Positions 24,174 to 35,953 of a DNA stretch of 64,000 nucleotides are shown in pieces. The position numbers and the translations under genes are program-made. The notes beneath the pieces are model-generated. The model had not been told where the DNA came from. It was given only the letters and a program-made list of their open reading frames with translations, and searched no databases. The stretch is from Stenogyne calaminthoides (Eukaryota; Streptophyta; Magnoliopsida; Lamiales; Lamiaceae): NCBI GenBank assembly GCA_037126765.1, contig JBBCBC010000022.1, forward strand, positions 18,443,758-18,507,757, in the 5' to 3' direction. Each line of letters starts with the position of its first letter. Position 1 is the first letter of the stretch.

Positions 24174-24411
24174 TACTCCTTCCGTACTAAGATAATGTGC
24201 ACATCACTTTTTTCTATCGAGATTTACCGAGCGAGTTGTTTATTTAAAATGATAAAGTGATTTTTAAGAAATACGTAATGCATCTATCTCTCATCTATCA
24301 TATGCATACTTAAAAGTTATTTTATTATTTTTAATATTACTAAAAAAAATTGCTCACAAAAACACGAGTGAATAATGCAATCTGTACGTTATCATGGGAT
24401 AGAGGTAGTAT
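24174..24411. mobile_element. Stowaway-like MITE
   Basis: The left end TACTCCTTCCGTACTAAG and the right end ATCATGGGATAGAGGTAGTA are imperfect inverted copies of the Stowaway terminal CTCCCTCCGTCCC, with TA at both edges. It lies about 270 bp upstream of the CYSTM gene and may form part of its distal promoter region. Confidence 0.5.
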
Positions 24412-24682
24412 ACTTTACCGGTTTGAGTTTTGAAAATAAACTTGTTCCATTTTGCCCCGGGTTGTGTTGGGTCATGTGTCAACGCCCATAGTAATTTTGT
24501 CCGTGAGCCTGCTTCAAAAATAAAAGCCAATTCAATTACGCCACGCCTAACATTCAACTCGTCCAGTTTTTCTTAATTTCAGAAAGGAAAAGAAAACAAA
24601 ACTCATTCAATTTCTTCAACTTCTTCCTCTTTCTCCTTCAACTAATTTAGCATCGATTAAGTGAAGCAGGCGAGAAATCAAA

Positions 24683-26532
24683 ATGAGTTATCAGCATGAA
24701 CACTACCCTCCACCTCCTCCTCCAGGTCTTGGTCTTTCTTCCTTTCCCTTATTTCTCTGATTTTCCATTTTTGACCAATTTCTGTTGTTTGATCAGGATA
24801 TGGTCCACCGCATCACGGCCACCCTTATCCGCCGCCGCGGCCTCCGCCACCGGATTCTTATCAGGGCTACTTTGGGCCACCGCCGCCTCCACCGCCTCAG
24901 ATCTACCCCCAATATGACCATCATCATCACGATAATCATTCTGGCTGTACCTCCTTCCTTCGAGGCTGGTACGTTCAATTCCTGCTAATTTCTTTTGCTA
25001 TTTGTTGGTGCGGATTATTATAATTATTTCTGGTATGTGTGAAATTTTGCAATTAGGTTGAATACTTCGCCTGCCTCTGTTTTTTTATGCATTTCTGTCA
25101 AACATGTATGAATTAGCAGCAAACCTCTTTATCTAAAAATATGCTTCAAACCTCTCCAACGCCCACGCAAATCCCCACTCAAACTCTATACTTGCCTCAA
25201 ACCCCATTCCAATGGAGAGAAAATTTCAGTGGCAAATTGAACTTTTTTTTTTAATTCTTTTGTTTTAAGTAATGAATTATGTGTATTGTTTTTACTAATT
25301 TTTACATTAGTTCAATATTATGTATTATTCTTTTGTTTTAAATGTGATATTATTATTTCTATTAATTTTTAAATTAGTTCGATATTATGTGTATTGTTAT
25401 TTGATTTTAAATTTTATAATTTTATTAATACGAGCTAAATTGAAAAATAGTAAGTCAACATTAAATAATTTAAATTACAAAGTTAGATAAATATGAAATT
25501 ATAATATAATTATAAATAAATGTTAGATAACATAAAAAATTAAATTAATAAAGTTAAGAATATTCAATTTGAATTTAATGGTTGGAAATGATTTTACTGT
25601 TAGTGGTAAATTTGGTGACAAATGTGTGTTTTGAGTTGTATTTTGAGTAGGAGCCCTTGGAGATGCTCCTGTTCATATGTGTCAATTTGCTACCAGATTT
25701 GCCTCACTCTTGGAAAGGGTTTTATCCTCAGTTTTAATTCGAAAGGCTTTGATATTTTCCACTGAAAAAGTCTCAATTTTAACTCGAAAGGTTTGGTATT
25801 ATCCATTGAAAAAGTCTCAATTTTAATTCGAAAGGCTTTGGTATTTTCCATTGAAAAAGTCTTGCCATAGTTGGGGTAATGTCACACTGAGTTGTCTAAG
25901 TTTGCACTTTTCTTTTCAACTAATTAATTGATTTTGATTTGTCCTATCTCACAAGAGAGAGTGACACTTTTTCTTTTAGTTTCCGCTTGCATTAATTTAA
26001 TGAGATGAACCCTGCGTATAGTTGATTAATTAATGAATATGAAACGTGTTAGGCTAGGTTAATTAACGCAACAGAAACAATAGCCCTTTTTTTATAGACA
26101 ATCAAACAGCTTAGCTTCATATTAACTCCATCCCATTGCCTTCTGAAGAAATATTGTCAATCAAGATTTTGTGAATCAGATTGTTTGGCAGGAAGGAAGT
26201 ACAACCAAAACAACTGTTTGTTGCGAGAAGCTGGTACATGCGTAGCTGTTTCGTGATATGAATCCTACAACAGTGCTTTTTTTAACATAGTCTGAATTAA
26301 TACGCCATTCGTATCAAAGTTGTAATCTAATCAACTTAAACGACACGGTTGTGTTCTTGTGAAGTTTTAAACTCGTATACATTTTCCATCCTACTTCCCA
26401 GTATTTGCACGAGTTAATCTCTTTCAGTTGAGCACCATTGTGAAGATAATGAATTTGCTTCTTGTGATTTGCAGTTTGGCTGCCCTTTGTTGCTGCTGTT
26501 TATGCGAGGAATGCTTGTCGTGCTGCTTCTGA
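24683..26532 (+). CDS. CYSTM (cysteine-rich transmembrane module) protein, three exons, 90 residues
   Basis: Exons 24683-24725, 24797-24968 and 26475-26532 join in phase with GT-AG introns. The protein starts MSYQHEHYPPPPPPG and has a Pro/Gly/Tyr/His-rich arm (PPHHGHPYPPPRPP, DSYQGYFGPPPPP) with an HHHH stretch at about residue 62. It ends in the CYSTM module CLAALCCCCLCEECLSCCF, which crosses the second splice junction at a Cys codon. CYSTM proteins are small tail-anchored membrane proteins linked in plants and yeast to stress responses; that role is family knowledge. The ATG is preceded by AATCAAA and a pyrimidine-rich leader typical of a 5' UTR, and it is the only start giving the module. 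The 1.5-kb second intron is unusually long for so small a gene and contains a tandem repeat. The gene looks intact. Confidence 0.9.
25728..25861. repeat. tandem repeat, about 45 bp x 3, in the CYSTM intron
   Basis: Three successive copies of a unit with TCAATTTTAATTCGAAAGG, then TTTGGTATTTTCCATTG and AAAAAGTC. The copies differ at few positions. The array lies in the long second intron of the CYSTM gene. Confidence 0.85.
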
Positions 26533-27132
26533 GTGCATCGCCGTCTCGAACCAGTATTTGAATTGCTCTATCATTCTCTATATTCGCAAAAATGCTACCT
26601 ATGTATGTATTTCTTCAATATTCAGTATATTGTCTTCAAACAATACTAATAATCTGTGTCAGTCTTATTAACTACCATGTGTCCCACTTTTGTATTACTA
26701 TAACTTAAATCAAGTTGAATGCATCATGATTCAAATTTGTTTAAGTTGTTATCTAGCTTTAAAATTATGTTTGATTACTAGATGAATCGAGGTTGAGCTA
26801 AGCTTTAAAATTTTAGTAGCCATTGAAATACGTTCAATTAAAATACCTGATTATCAAACTGAACTCATGTGATCTCAAATCTTTCTTCTTCTTTTTTTTT
26901 TTGAAAAGCAATTGTGATCTCAAATCAGTATCAAATTTTCAGCCCAAATTAGTACTTTATGTCACACAAAATCCAGCGCTTTTCCTTCAGCAATTAGCGT
27001 AAGTGGATCTTATCCCTCGGACCACATTGTATTTTTATCCTTATTTTTATTATTCTATGCTTTAATTCGTCGTGGGTCATATTGAACCCAAAAAAAAAAA
27101 GATTCTGAAGATAGTGCCTTGAATATGTTCTA
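26533..27132. other. 3' UTR of the CYSTM gene and spacer
   Basis: The 3' untranslated region probably covers the first 150-250 bp. The rest is AT-rich with T and A runs and no recognised gene or element. Confidence 0.45.
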
Positions 27133-27312
27133 GGTCTTGTGTGCACCTGGTGTACCATGCAATACAAGTGCATTTTTAAAACATGCAACTCATTTTAATA
27201 AAACATGCAACAAGATTATATTAAAACATGTAATTTGTTTTCATTGACACGAGTTATATATTTCAGTGTAAACGATTTGCTTGTTTCAGGCAATATGGTG
27301 CACAGAAGACCT
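27133..27312. repeat. GTGCAC-type foldback MITE
   Basis: Left end GGTCTTGTGTGCACCTGGTG and right end ATATGGTGCACAGAAGACC are inverted copies of each other. The interior repeats AAACATGCAAC. It is a shorter, more diverged relative of the 2221-2425 element. Confidence 0.6.
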
Positions 27313-27489
27313 TCTCTATGTTCTTACTACAGTAATTCCTTTCTAGTACCCCTCAATATATAATTGCATGATTAAATTTCAAGTGAAACCTTATAAAATT
27401 TTAAGTAATAAAATTTTCACATATATAGTGAAATTTTAAAAAATTCAAGAGATTTCTTACCTATAGTTGAAATTTTCTTAAATTCATCG

Positions 27490-29043
27490 GTGGATAAGGT
27501 GAAAGCCAAAAGCGCGAGCTAGTCTAATCTCAAATTTTGTTAGTCTTAAGTTTCTAAGAGAGGGGTGCGATGAACTATAGGCCTTTGCAAGTTGAGTAGA
27601 AACGGGATCAACACCACCAGTTGTTGGCCTATAAATACAAATACTAATAGTTACTAATTCAGATGCCACAAAATAATGCAACGAAATTATGATCTCAGAA
27701 AGTAATGGGAAGCAAAACATATTGTCCAAAAGTATCAGTAAACAAAAACTTATAGCCCAACTAATACTTTGAGAGCATCACAGATAACCCATTGAGCTCC
27801 CGTGAGAGTTCCAAGTTCCAATCATGGCAATACGAACAGGAAGTCCACGAAGACAGAATATGAAGAATAATGAGGAAATGAAGGAAGACACTCACTTCAC
27901 CAACAGTGGCACCCTTTACATTGTTGACGAATGAAAAAAGGTTATCAGCTGGGTGTGATAAAAAAACTCCAGCTGCATATCCACCCGCGATGAGGAATTA
28001 GACGATGGAAGACTCTATCTATTGACGCCATCAGGCTAATAATTCCTTTAAACCAATTTCTAAACAGGAACAAGAGAATAGTGTGAAAAATAACCAAATA
28101 ACTCAAGAATGGAATCTCAAAGCACAAATTATCTGTAAAATTAAAATCATCTAATATCAGATCATTCTTTCAATGTGAAGCAATCAGTAGTTACAAAAAA
28201 TTCAGCATCTGACACTAAGCTAATACTCCCCCCATCCACCAAATTTGTTCTTATACCCTTTGTGGAAACAAACACTTCATTTTTATTCTTCAACCATCAC
28301 TTAATCAACATTCAACAACAATGCTTGTGATATCAATATCAATTACTAGGATACAGAGAAAACGATAAAATTAAATAAAAAAGAGCGAACTAAATCACCA
28401 AAATACAAAACACTAAGACCCCGTTTGGTTCGCGTGATTGATTGAGATAGGTCAGGATTATGATATTAATCCCAATTAATCCACCGTTTGGTTTGTTGAA
28501 TTAGAGCCCATGATATGCTTCAAGTCCGGGTAGAAAATGTATCAAATCCCTCCATAGAGGGATATGTCAATCACATGTGAAATGTAGGATAGAACATATC
28601 ACAAATGCAATATTACAAATTGTCTTTCTATTGTTTGAATAGATTCACAAGAATGAAGTGTTCTAATCCCTCACTCCAATACTACAATCCAAACGCATAT
28701 CTTGATTCAAATAAATCAGTCCAATCAAACAAATCCCACTTAATTCTATCACGCCTAATCAATTCAATCTCGTGAACCGCCTCTAAAGAAAAATGAATTG
28801 AATATAACGTAAAGAAAGCAAATTAAAGATGAGGAAAAAGAAAGTTGAAATAAAGTAATGTGATTGGACCTGCATATTACATTTGAGGAGATCGAGAGGA
28901 GTGAGAGCAACATGAGTAAGACCGCCAAATATTCCAGCAAACATACACGCACCATAATATAAGGCCTTGGAATTGAATCCTGATGGCTTGAGGGTATCAT
29001 TAGTATTTTCAGTTTCGAACTGAAAGATGTAGAATAATGACAA
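27490..29043 (-). pseudogene. mitochondrial phosphate carrier (PHT3/MPT-type) pseudogene
   Basis: Minus-strand pieces in gene order. 28870-29040 encodes ALYYGACMFAGIFGGLTHVA followed by TPLDLLKCNMQ, the first helix and signature PX[D/E]XX[K/R] of the carrier, and ends at a normal GT donor. 27896-28030 encodes AGGYAAGVFLSHPADNLFSF and VNNVKGATVGE, with an in-frame TAA before it. 27745-27845 encodes GLPVRIAMIGT and, after a 7-bp tandem duplication (27807-27820), GAQWVICDALKVLVGL. 27540-27635 encodes PTTGGVDPVSTQLAKA, the C-terminal end. The central exons, about half the protein, are missing and a MITE-like insert sits in their place. The stop, the frameshift and the deletion make it non-functional. 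Retained introns show it arose by segmental duplication rather than retroposition. Confidence 0.85.
28420..28785. mobile_element. MITE-like element in the carrier pseudogene
   Basis: Starts CCCCGTTTGGTTCGCGTGAT, a common start of plant non-autonomous DNA transposons. It ends with CAATCTCGTGAACCGCCTCT, whose complement is an imperfect copy of the start. CCGTTTGGTTTG recurs at 28483. It lies between the remaining exons of the phosphate-carrier pseudogene. Superfamily and exact ends are uncertain. Confidence 0.45.
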
Positions 29044-29077
29044 CTCAGGTGCCTCTCTCTAAGATAATAAAATTAAG

Positions 29078-29832
29078 GCTACTTTTTGTATGCACCTGGG
29101 TGCACTCTGCAGGAGCGGATCCAAAAACTATAAAGTATGCACAATTATGGACAATTTTAAAAAAAAAAAAAAATCAATTCAATTCAAATTTTAAAAATAT
29201 CAATTCAATTCAAACTATGAAATAATTTAATTTAGTAACATAAACAAAATATACACAATCTAAAAATAAGAGACTTATATTTTTTAAAACATAAAAAAAA
29301 TTAACAATAAATTTAGAGGATTTTTTTAAAAAAAAAAAGAAAGAGAGAGAGAGGGGAAGCCCTTTCAATGTTGAAATTACCAAACGTTAAAGGCTAAGAA
29401 TGAAGAGTGAAGTGAGGCTGAGGGGAAAATGAGAGAGTGAAAAGGAGGAGAAAAATAGCTAACTTATGGGCACCATGAAATTTAATTCATTATTTAATGG
29501 AATTATATGGTGGGTCATGCCATCTACTCTGTAGTCCTTACTTACAGTTCCACCTTTTGTTTACTACTTCGTCGGTCGCATATTCAATTAGACATTTACT
29601 GTTTAAACAGTATTTAATGTAATAATTTTTTATTAGTGCTTGAGGTGATAAAATGATTTCTAGTTGAGGGTATTGTAGATTTTTCTACTTTATTATTGAA
29701 GTAGATGAGATTATAAGTGATTTTTAGTGTGTATAAAATAATGACATGAGATTTAATTTTTGAAATGTTGGTAGAATATATGTGTAAAAAAAAATGTTGC
29801 TTTATTGTAATTTATGAAAAGAAAAAATAAAT
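29078..29832. mobile_element. left parts of two nested DNA elements interrupted by a MULE
   Basis: 29078-29106 resembles one arm of the GTGCAC MITE. At about 29108 a second terminus starts, CAGGAGCGGATCCAAAAAC, which is inversely matched by GCATCCGCCACTG at about 33826-33838. The intervening sequence is A-rich (poly-A at 29158-29172). The right-hand parts continue at 33646-34050, after the MULE at 29833-33636. The outer-element ends are inferred from this symmetry. Confidence 0.45.
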
Positions 29833-32800
29833 GGGTCCATTACTATCAACTACAATTTCCCTACTGCTATATCTAATAACTACAAATACCTTTATACACT
29901 TTACAAATAACTACAAACTGATTTTTTTACCCTCCACTTACCAATTGCACTCACAAAACTCCTTTCCCCCATTCTTCATCAATTCAAATTCAAAAATTAA
30001 TTTTGCTATGTTTCTCCATTTCTCTCCCAATTCCACCTTTTCTCTCTCTAACACCACAACCACCACCATAAAACTCCCACAGCCGCCACCACCACCACGA
30101 TAAAACTCCCACTGGAGGCGCTGAAAAAGGGCGACATTTGGGTGTTGCGTTTCGGTGACACCGCTGGATTTGTGATGTTTTTGGTAACTTTTTTCGATAA
30201 TATTTTGGACGATGTTTTTCGGTGACGGTGGCGACGGATCTGTGTTCGATGGCGGCGCTTCTGGTTTCAATCTCAGAATCTGGTAATTATATTATTACTT
30301 TGTTATGTAGTATTTATTTAATTTATTTTGATGTTCTTTTTGGGGTATTGTGGATTTTTTAATATGGATTTGGTTTGAATTTGTTGCTTGCCTATCGTAG
30401 AATGAAGTGCATTTGAAATTTTGAATGTGGGTTTGGTTTGAATAGGTTTGGTTTATTTGGTTTTGTTTGGGTAGATGAAGCCAACAACAAAATTTTCTCT
30501 TTAGCAATTTTTTAAAGTGACACGTCAATGGATTTGGTTTGAATGTGGATTTTTTAATGTGAGTTTTGGTTTGTTTGTGTGTATTTTGAACTTTGAACTA
30601 TTGTTCATACACAGTTTGTTCAGAAAGTGTGATTAATTTATGTGTGCAATGTTTTTGTTTAGAAAATTGTAATTAACTGTTGTTCAGTTCCGATTTGAAC
30701 ATGTTCAGATTTTATGTGGGGTTGTTGTCCTGTGAACTGTTGTTCAGAAATTTATGTGTGTTTTTTAGAAAATGTGTCTAGTTTGTTTGTGAACAGTTTG
30801 TTTGTGTGTATTTTGAACTTTGAACTATTGTTCATAAAACAGTTTGTCCAGAAAGTGTGATTAATTTATGTGTGCAATGTTTTTGTTCAAAAAATTGTAA
30901 ATTAACTGTTGTTCAGTTCCGATTTGAATATATTCAGATTTTATATGGGGTTGTTGTCCTGTGAACTGTTGTTCAGAACGTTTTTGTTCATAAATTTATG
31001 TGTATGTGTGATTTTTTGATTAGAAATTATAATTAACTGTTGTTCAGGTCCTATTTGAACATGTTCAAATTTTATTTGTGTGATTTTTATACTGTGAACT
31101 GTTTTTCAGAAACTTTTTGAGCATTTTTCAGATATATGACAAGAACTTCATAATATATTTTGTGATGTGTGACTGATTTTTTTTGTGTATGATGTAGAAT
31201 GAATTTGCAATTGAGATTGAATTGTGTTCTTAACTGTTTACACAGGACAGCGGATCCAATCTATCACAAGTAGCGCATGATCTTGGGTGGGCCGATATTT
31301 CCAATCGTAGATCAAGTTGTGGTGGCTATGTCGAATATGGCACACAATTTGAGTACGAATATGCCAAAAATTGGTGATGTGTGGCGGAGTACGCTGATGA
31401 GAGAATGATTGTACTTTTGGGATTAAATCTCTGAGCAGATACAATTTTTGACAAATATTTTTGTGGTTGATATTATTGTATATATTTTATGGTCAGAAAC
31501 CTCTCTTATCAAATATTTTGTAGTTTTTGTAAAAAACTATTGAATTTGTGGAACAAGTAAATAAATATGTGATAATAAACTGAAAAGCAAAAATACATAA
31601 GTCGAACAAGAGCAAATATAAAACTGAACATGCTCAATTTCAACCTGAACATTTTCAGAACTGAACTTAACATGTTCAATAAGTAATATGTTCAATAATA
31701 AACTGAACATGTTCAATTTTGAACTAAACATGTGCAATATTATACTGAACATGTTCAGTAACAAACTGAACAAATACATATTTTTTTGAAAAAATGTGTA
31801 GAAAAGTTGCACAAAGCCAAAAAAAATTGGAAAAAATGCAAACCAATCACAAACATACACACTATAGTTGAAGCAATCCAATGTAAAACAACTGAAAAAT
31901 AGATTCAGACCAAAGCAAGAACAACTTTCTCTTAGTTGCACAAAACAATATCCATACACCAAAACAAAATATCCATATAATAGTATCCATAAACCAAAAC
32001 AAAATAATTACCATAATCATCTTTGTATCTCCACCACAAAGCAATAACCATACATCAAAATAATTGCCCTAAACAAATTCTCAAATCTTCAAAAATAAAA
32101 CAATATATATGCACAATTTTCGAAAATACCAACCACCGCCACCATTCGCCCCGAAATCGTTTGAATCACATTTTCCCCCCAAAATCTCTTCCTATTTTTT
32201 GGTCCCCCCATTTTCGGGCCCTTTTTTCGGCCTTCGGACCCTTTTTTTTTTACCTTTTTTTTTTTTCATTAAACTTTTTGTATCTTTCTTTTTCGGGTCC
32301 TTCGCTTTTCAGGCCCTTCATTCTTGCTTGGGGCCTTCATTCTCGGGCAAAAAAAATCCTAAAACAACAAACAAAAAATATGAACATGTTCAGTTCAATT
32401 TTTTGCACAAAACACAATATATTTATGCACACAATTTCAATTAAAACCCAAATATCAATCAAACTAATATACCTGAACAAATATTAACAAGTTGATTGAG
32501 TTCCAAATAATCTTGCACAAATAACATATATTTCTGCACAAAAATTGAACATGTTTAGTAAAAAACCTGAACATGTTAAAAAAAAACTAAACATGTTCAA
32601 GTAAAAACTGTTCTTTTTCAAAATTCACATTCAAACCAAACCAAAAATCACATTAAAAAATCCACATTAAAAAACAAACCAAAATCCACATTCAAAATCA
32701 AAACACACATTCAAAAATCCACATTCACTTATATATGATGAACACAACAATTCCCAACTACACTTTGAACCCATCCAAATGTCACACCTTTAAATGTGCA

Positions 32801-33636
32801 GGACTAGATTTGTGCAAATGTAACAATCACAACCTCATTCTCACAAACTACTTTCTCAAGTCAAACGATTCGATACACCGCCAAAAAAAATTAAAAAAAT
32901 TTAACATTTAGCCACAAATAAAACCCAAAAAACACAAAGGATTTGAAGCTTCTTCCTAGGCAGGTAAATTTTTTAGATTTTTGACACTTCGCTACAAATA
33001 AAACCCAGCAAATTAACCCAAAAAATTTGACACTTCTTCTCAAGCTGCTATTGATGTAAATTGTTGATTCAGTAAACCTAAATTAAGCATCACAAAAATT
33101 AAAACATATACCTTAAAATCACGAGGAGTGCAGCACCGCCGTGGAGGAACCCAAATCCGATCGCAAACTCGGCGAACTCAGTGAACTCAGCTGCGACTTA
33201 GTAACCGAACTCATTGAGTCACAGATCAAAACTCCTAACCCAAGAGAAGGCAACGACCTAAGGGTCGTACCCTAGATATCAGATGTCGTGGTGCAACGCC
33301 GCCGCCCATCGTCGCCGTGGAGTAGTGACGTCGCCTTTTGTGGTCGGATCTTGGTCGAATCCTGGTGGGGTGGTGGTGGCGGTTCAGTGGCGATGTGCAG
33401 CGGGGTGGGGTTCGGGCCGGTGGTGGTGGATGTTGTGTTTTTGCAGAGGAGAGAAGAGGTGGGTTTGTGGTGATTTAAATTTTAAAATTGTTGATATGGA
33501 TTGAAGTAGGTTTTGAGTGTGTGTGGTGAGGGTATTATAAACAATTTTTGTTTATTTTGTAGTTTTTAGTAATGTTGAAATAATGTTTGTAGTTTTTAGT
33601 ATTAGTGTATAGAATTGTATTTTTAGTAATTTTCCC
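29833..33636. mobile_element. Mutator-like element (MULE), 3.8 kb, non-autonomous, 9-bp target duplication
   Basis: AAAATAAAT occurs immediately outside both ends (29824-29832 and 33637-33645), an exact 9-bp duplication as expected for Mutator. The ends are inverted and similar: GGGTCCATTACTATCAACTA on the left and, on the other strand, GGGAAAATTACTAAAAATAC on the right. CCACC-rich, GC-rich blocks lie near each end (30040-30130, 33130-33470). AT-rich subterminal regions are also inversely related: GGTTTGAATGTGGATTTTTT (about 30536) is complementary to sequence near 32630-32700. No transposase was recognised. The short GC-rich ORFs near the right end are likely chance or captured fragments. 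Confidence 0.75.
30560..30990. repeat. direct duplication inside the MULE, about 230-bp period
   Basis: Two copies, about 30560-30750 and 30795-30985, share GTATTTTGAACTTTGAACTA, GTGATTAATTTATGTGTGCA and TTGTCCTGTGAACTGTTGTT in the same order. A third, partial match follows to about 31115. Confidence 0.75.
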
Positions 33637-33645
33637 AAAATAAAT

Positions 33646-34050
33646 ATGGAACGGACCAAAATAAAAAAATGTTCAAATTAAATAAGGGACAGATGGAGTA
33701 CTTCTTAAGCTTTTTATATTCATTGCTCATTGTTTATTAGTATATAAAAAATTATTATTATATTAAAATACATTATAAAAAAATGTCAAAAAATAGGGTA
33801 TGCAAGTGCATACTCATTGGAACACATGCATCCGCCACTGGTACCGTGCACTCATAGTACATTTTAGAAGTGTGCACCTTGTTATGCTCAAAAGTACAAC
33901 TTATTTACACAGAAAAGTGTAACTGTTAGTATAGAATCATAGTTGATTGCTTCTATTTGGAATAGTTGCGCGTTTCTATTTTGTATAGTTGCACGCTTCC
34001 AAAATGCACTTTAAATACACGGTGCACCCGGGTGCACATGAGACTCACCC
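33646..34050. mobile_element. right parts of the nested DNA elements, including a GTGCAC MITE arm
   Basis: 33646-33703 ends like a Stowaway terminus (AAGGGACAGATGGAGTA). GCATCCGCCACTG at 33826-33838 closes the element opened at 29108. 33838-34050 is GTGCAC-type MITE sequence with inverted GTGCACTCATAGTACATTTT and AAAATGCACTTTAAATACAC arms. A further single arm of the MITE is at 34088-34122. Confidence 0.45.
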
Positions 34051-34154
34051 TAAAATTAAGGGTATATAAAAATAGCTACATAATGAAGAGAGTGAGTCTC
34101 TTGTGCATCCAAGTGCACTGTGCACCCATGCAATTGAATTATACATTTAAAAAA

Positions 34155-35602
34155 GGGGGGATTTCAATTATGTATAAAGTAAGATGAGTTATATCAATTA
34201 GATACAACTCAAATCATTTCTTTCAACTAGATACAAAATAAGAGCTAATATAACTGAAATACCCTTAATGAATAAAAAAAAAAAATCTGCTATTCAAATC
34301 CCTTTTCACCCACAAATAATTTTTTACTTCATTTTTAAATTTTTTGGAAAGTTTTAAATTTTACTTCATTTTTAAAAATACTTTTTACAAAATTTTAAAT
34401 TGTAGTTTTTAAATTTGTAACAAAAAATTACATATATTTTTTAATCGTCATATTTATTTTTGCACGAGCACAAAATAAATTCGACCCCAATGCAACAAAT
34501 TTTGCACTAATGCAGAATAATTCACTAATTACATAAAATAAAATCCCAGAGCTACATCTTCATTTTTTCATCTTATTCATTTTTTGAACGAGCACAAAAT
34601 AAAATCAACTACAAAAAAAAAAAAAATACTAATTACATATGAGAATAAGCAAAATTTGCACAAAAGAAGAAACAATATTTGCACAAACGTAACGAATATT
34701 TGTACAAACTTAATAAATATTTGCACAAATTAAAAAAAAGGAAAAATTCCGACTCCACTTTCTACCATTGCCCCGGCGGTAGATCTGTACAGATATGCTC
34801 ACCACACAAATCCACCACCACAATCCAAAAAAAAATGAGTAGCCAAGACAAGTCCCAACAGGATTTGAGTAGTCAAGACAATCAAAAAAATTATTCATAC
34901 AAGAAGAAAAGATAAATGGGCTGGGATCAACAAAATAAAAAAGGGCCAGTTCAAAAAACCTAAATCTCCTCTTATCTTTCTTCATTTACCAGTTTATTCT
35001 AATCCGCCGCCGCCAACGTTTTACACCACACCAAAAAAAACTAAAAAAACCACCACCATTTTTACACCTCTCTGTCGCCGCCACCACCACAAACCACCAC
35101 CAAAAAAATTAATCTTACTGTCATTCTTTAATAATTCACCGGAGAGGGAGATTTGGGACACCGGCGGCGTAGATCCACCGCCACCGACACCGCAGAGGCG
35201 GCGCGCGTCTTCTTCATCGGTGCAGCGGCGGCGCGCGTCTCCCGCTCATCCCCATCACCATTCGCCGCCTCCGCGCAAACCCTTCCCCCACCACCATACG
35301 CCGCCTCCGCGCACCCCCTCCACCATCTGCACCCCCCCGACCACCATCTGCACCCCTGTGGGAGTTAAAATGGAACGACTCCTGCAAAAAATACCACAAA
35401 CCCTAGAGAGAGATAGGAGCGTGGAAGAGAGAGGGAAGAGGATTGTTATAGAGAGAGGGAGGAGCGTGTGAAATTCTGAATAATAATTGTTTGGGTATTG
35501 ATTTATGTATTAGTTTATTTTAATTAGTAATAAGGATATTTTAGGTTTTTGTTGTATCATTTTGTATTTAGGGGAAAAAATTGTATCCCCTGAAATTATC
35601 TC
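34155..35602. mobile_element. second MULE-like element, 1.4 kb, 9-bp target duplication
   Basis: TTTAAAAAA lies directly outside both proposed ends (34146-34154 and 35603-35611). Ends are weakly inverted: GGGGGGATTTCAATTATGTA on the left and GAGATAATTTCAGGGGATAC on the right (minus strand). As in the 29833 MULE, a GC-rich CCGCCACC block (35000-35350) sits near one end. The duplication is low-complexity, so this is less secure than the first MULE. ORFs in the GC-rich block are not recognised proteins. Confidence 0.45.
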
Positions 35603-35953
35603 TTTAAAAAACTATTTGATCCATTAAATATATTAAACATGTTTAATGGATACATGGGTAAAATTGAGGCGAGTGCACAGATCTTAAATCCTTGCATATG
35701 AGACGTTATCAAACGTAGAAGAAAGCTCAGAATATAGTATCTGCATCCATAATAAAGGTAAACAGCATGACTGAATAGGAAACCAACCCTAACAAACTTA
35801 GCTAACAAATCAAACAAAATATATGTACTGCAGAATGCAGATTGCAAAATTTGCAATACTGTCACTTAAAAATTTTCAAATTTTTATTTTTATTTATTTA
35901 TCTAAATTTGAATATATAATTTTAAATTCACTAAAATTCTACTTTATAATACA

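Noticed and set aside
33283..33504. GC-rich plus-strand ORFs near the right end of the MULE
   Set aside because: Overlapping frames are equally open and low in complexity (Gly/Val/Trp-rich), with no recognised domain; composition explains them.
35153..35471. Overlapping Pro/His/Arg-rich ORFs on both strands
   Set aside because: They arise from a CCGCC/CACC-rich block of a MULE-like element; no protein family is recognisable.
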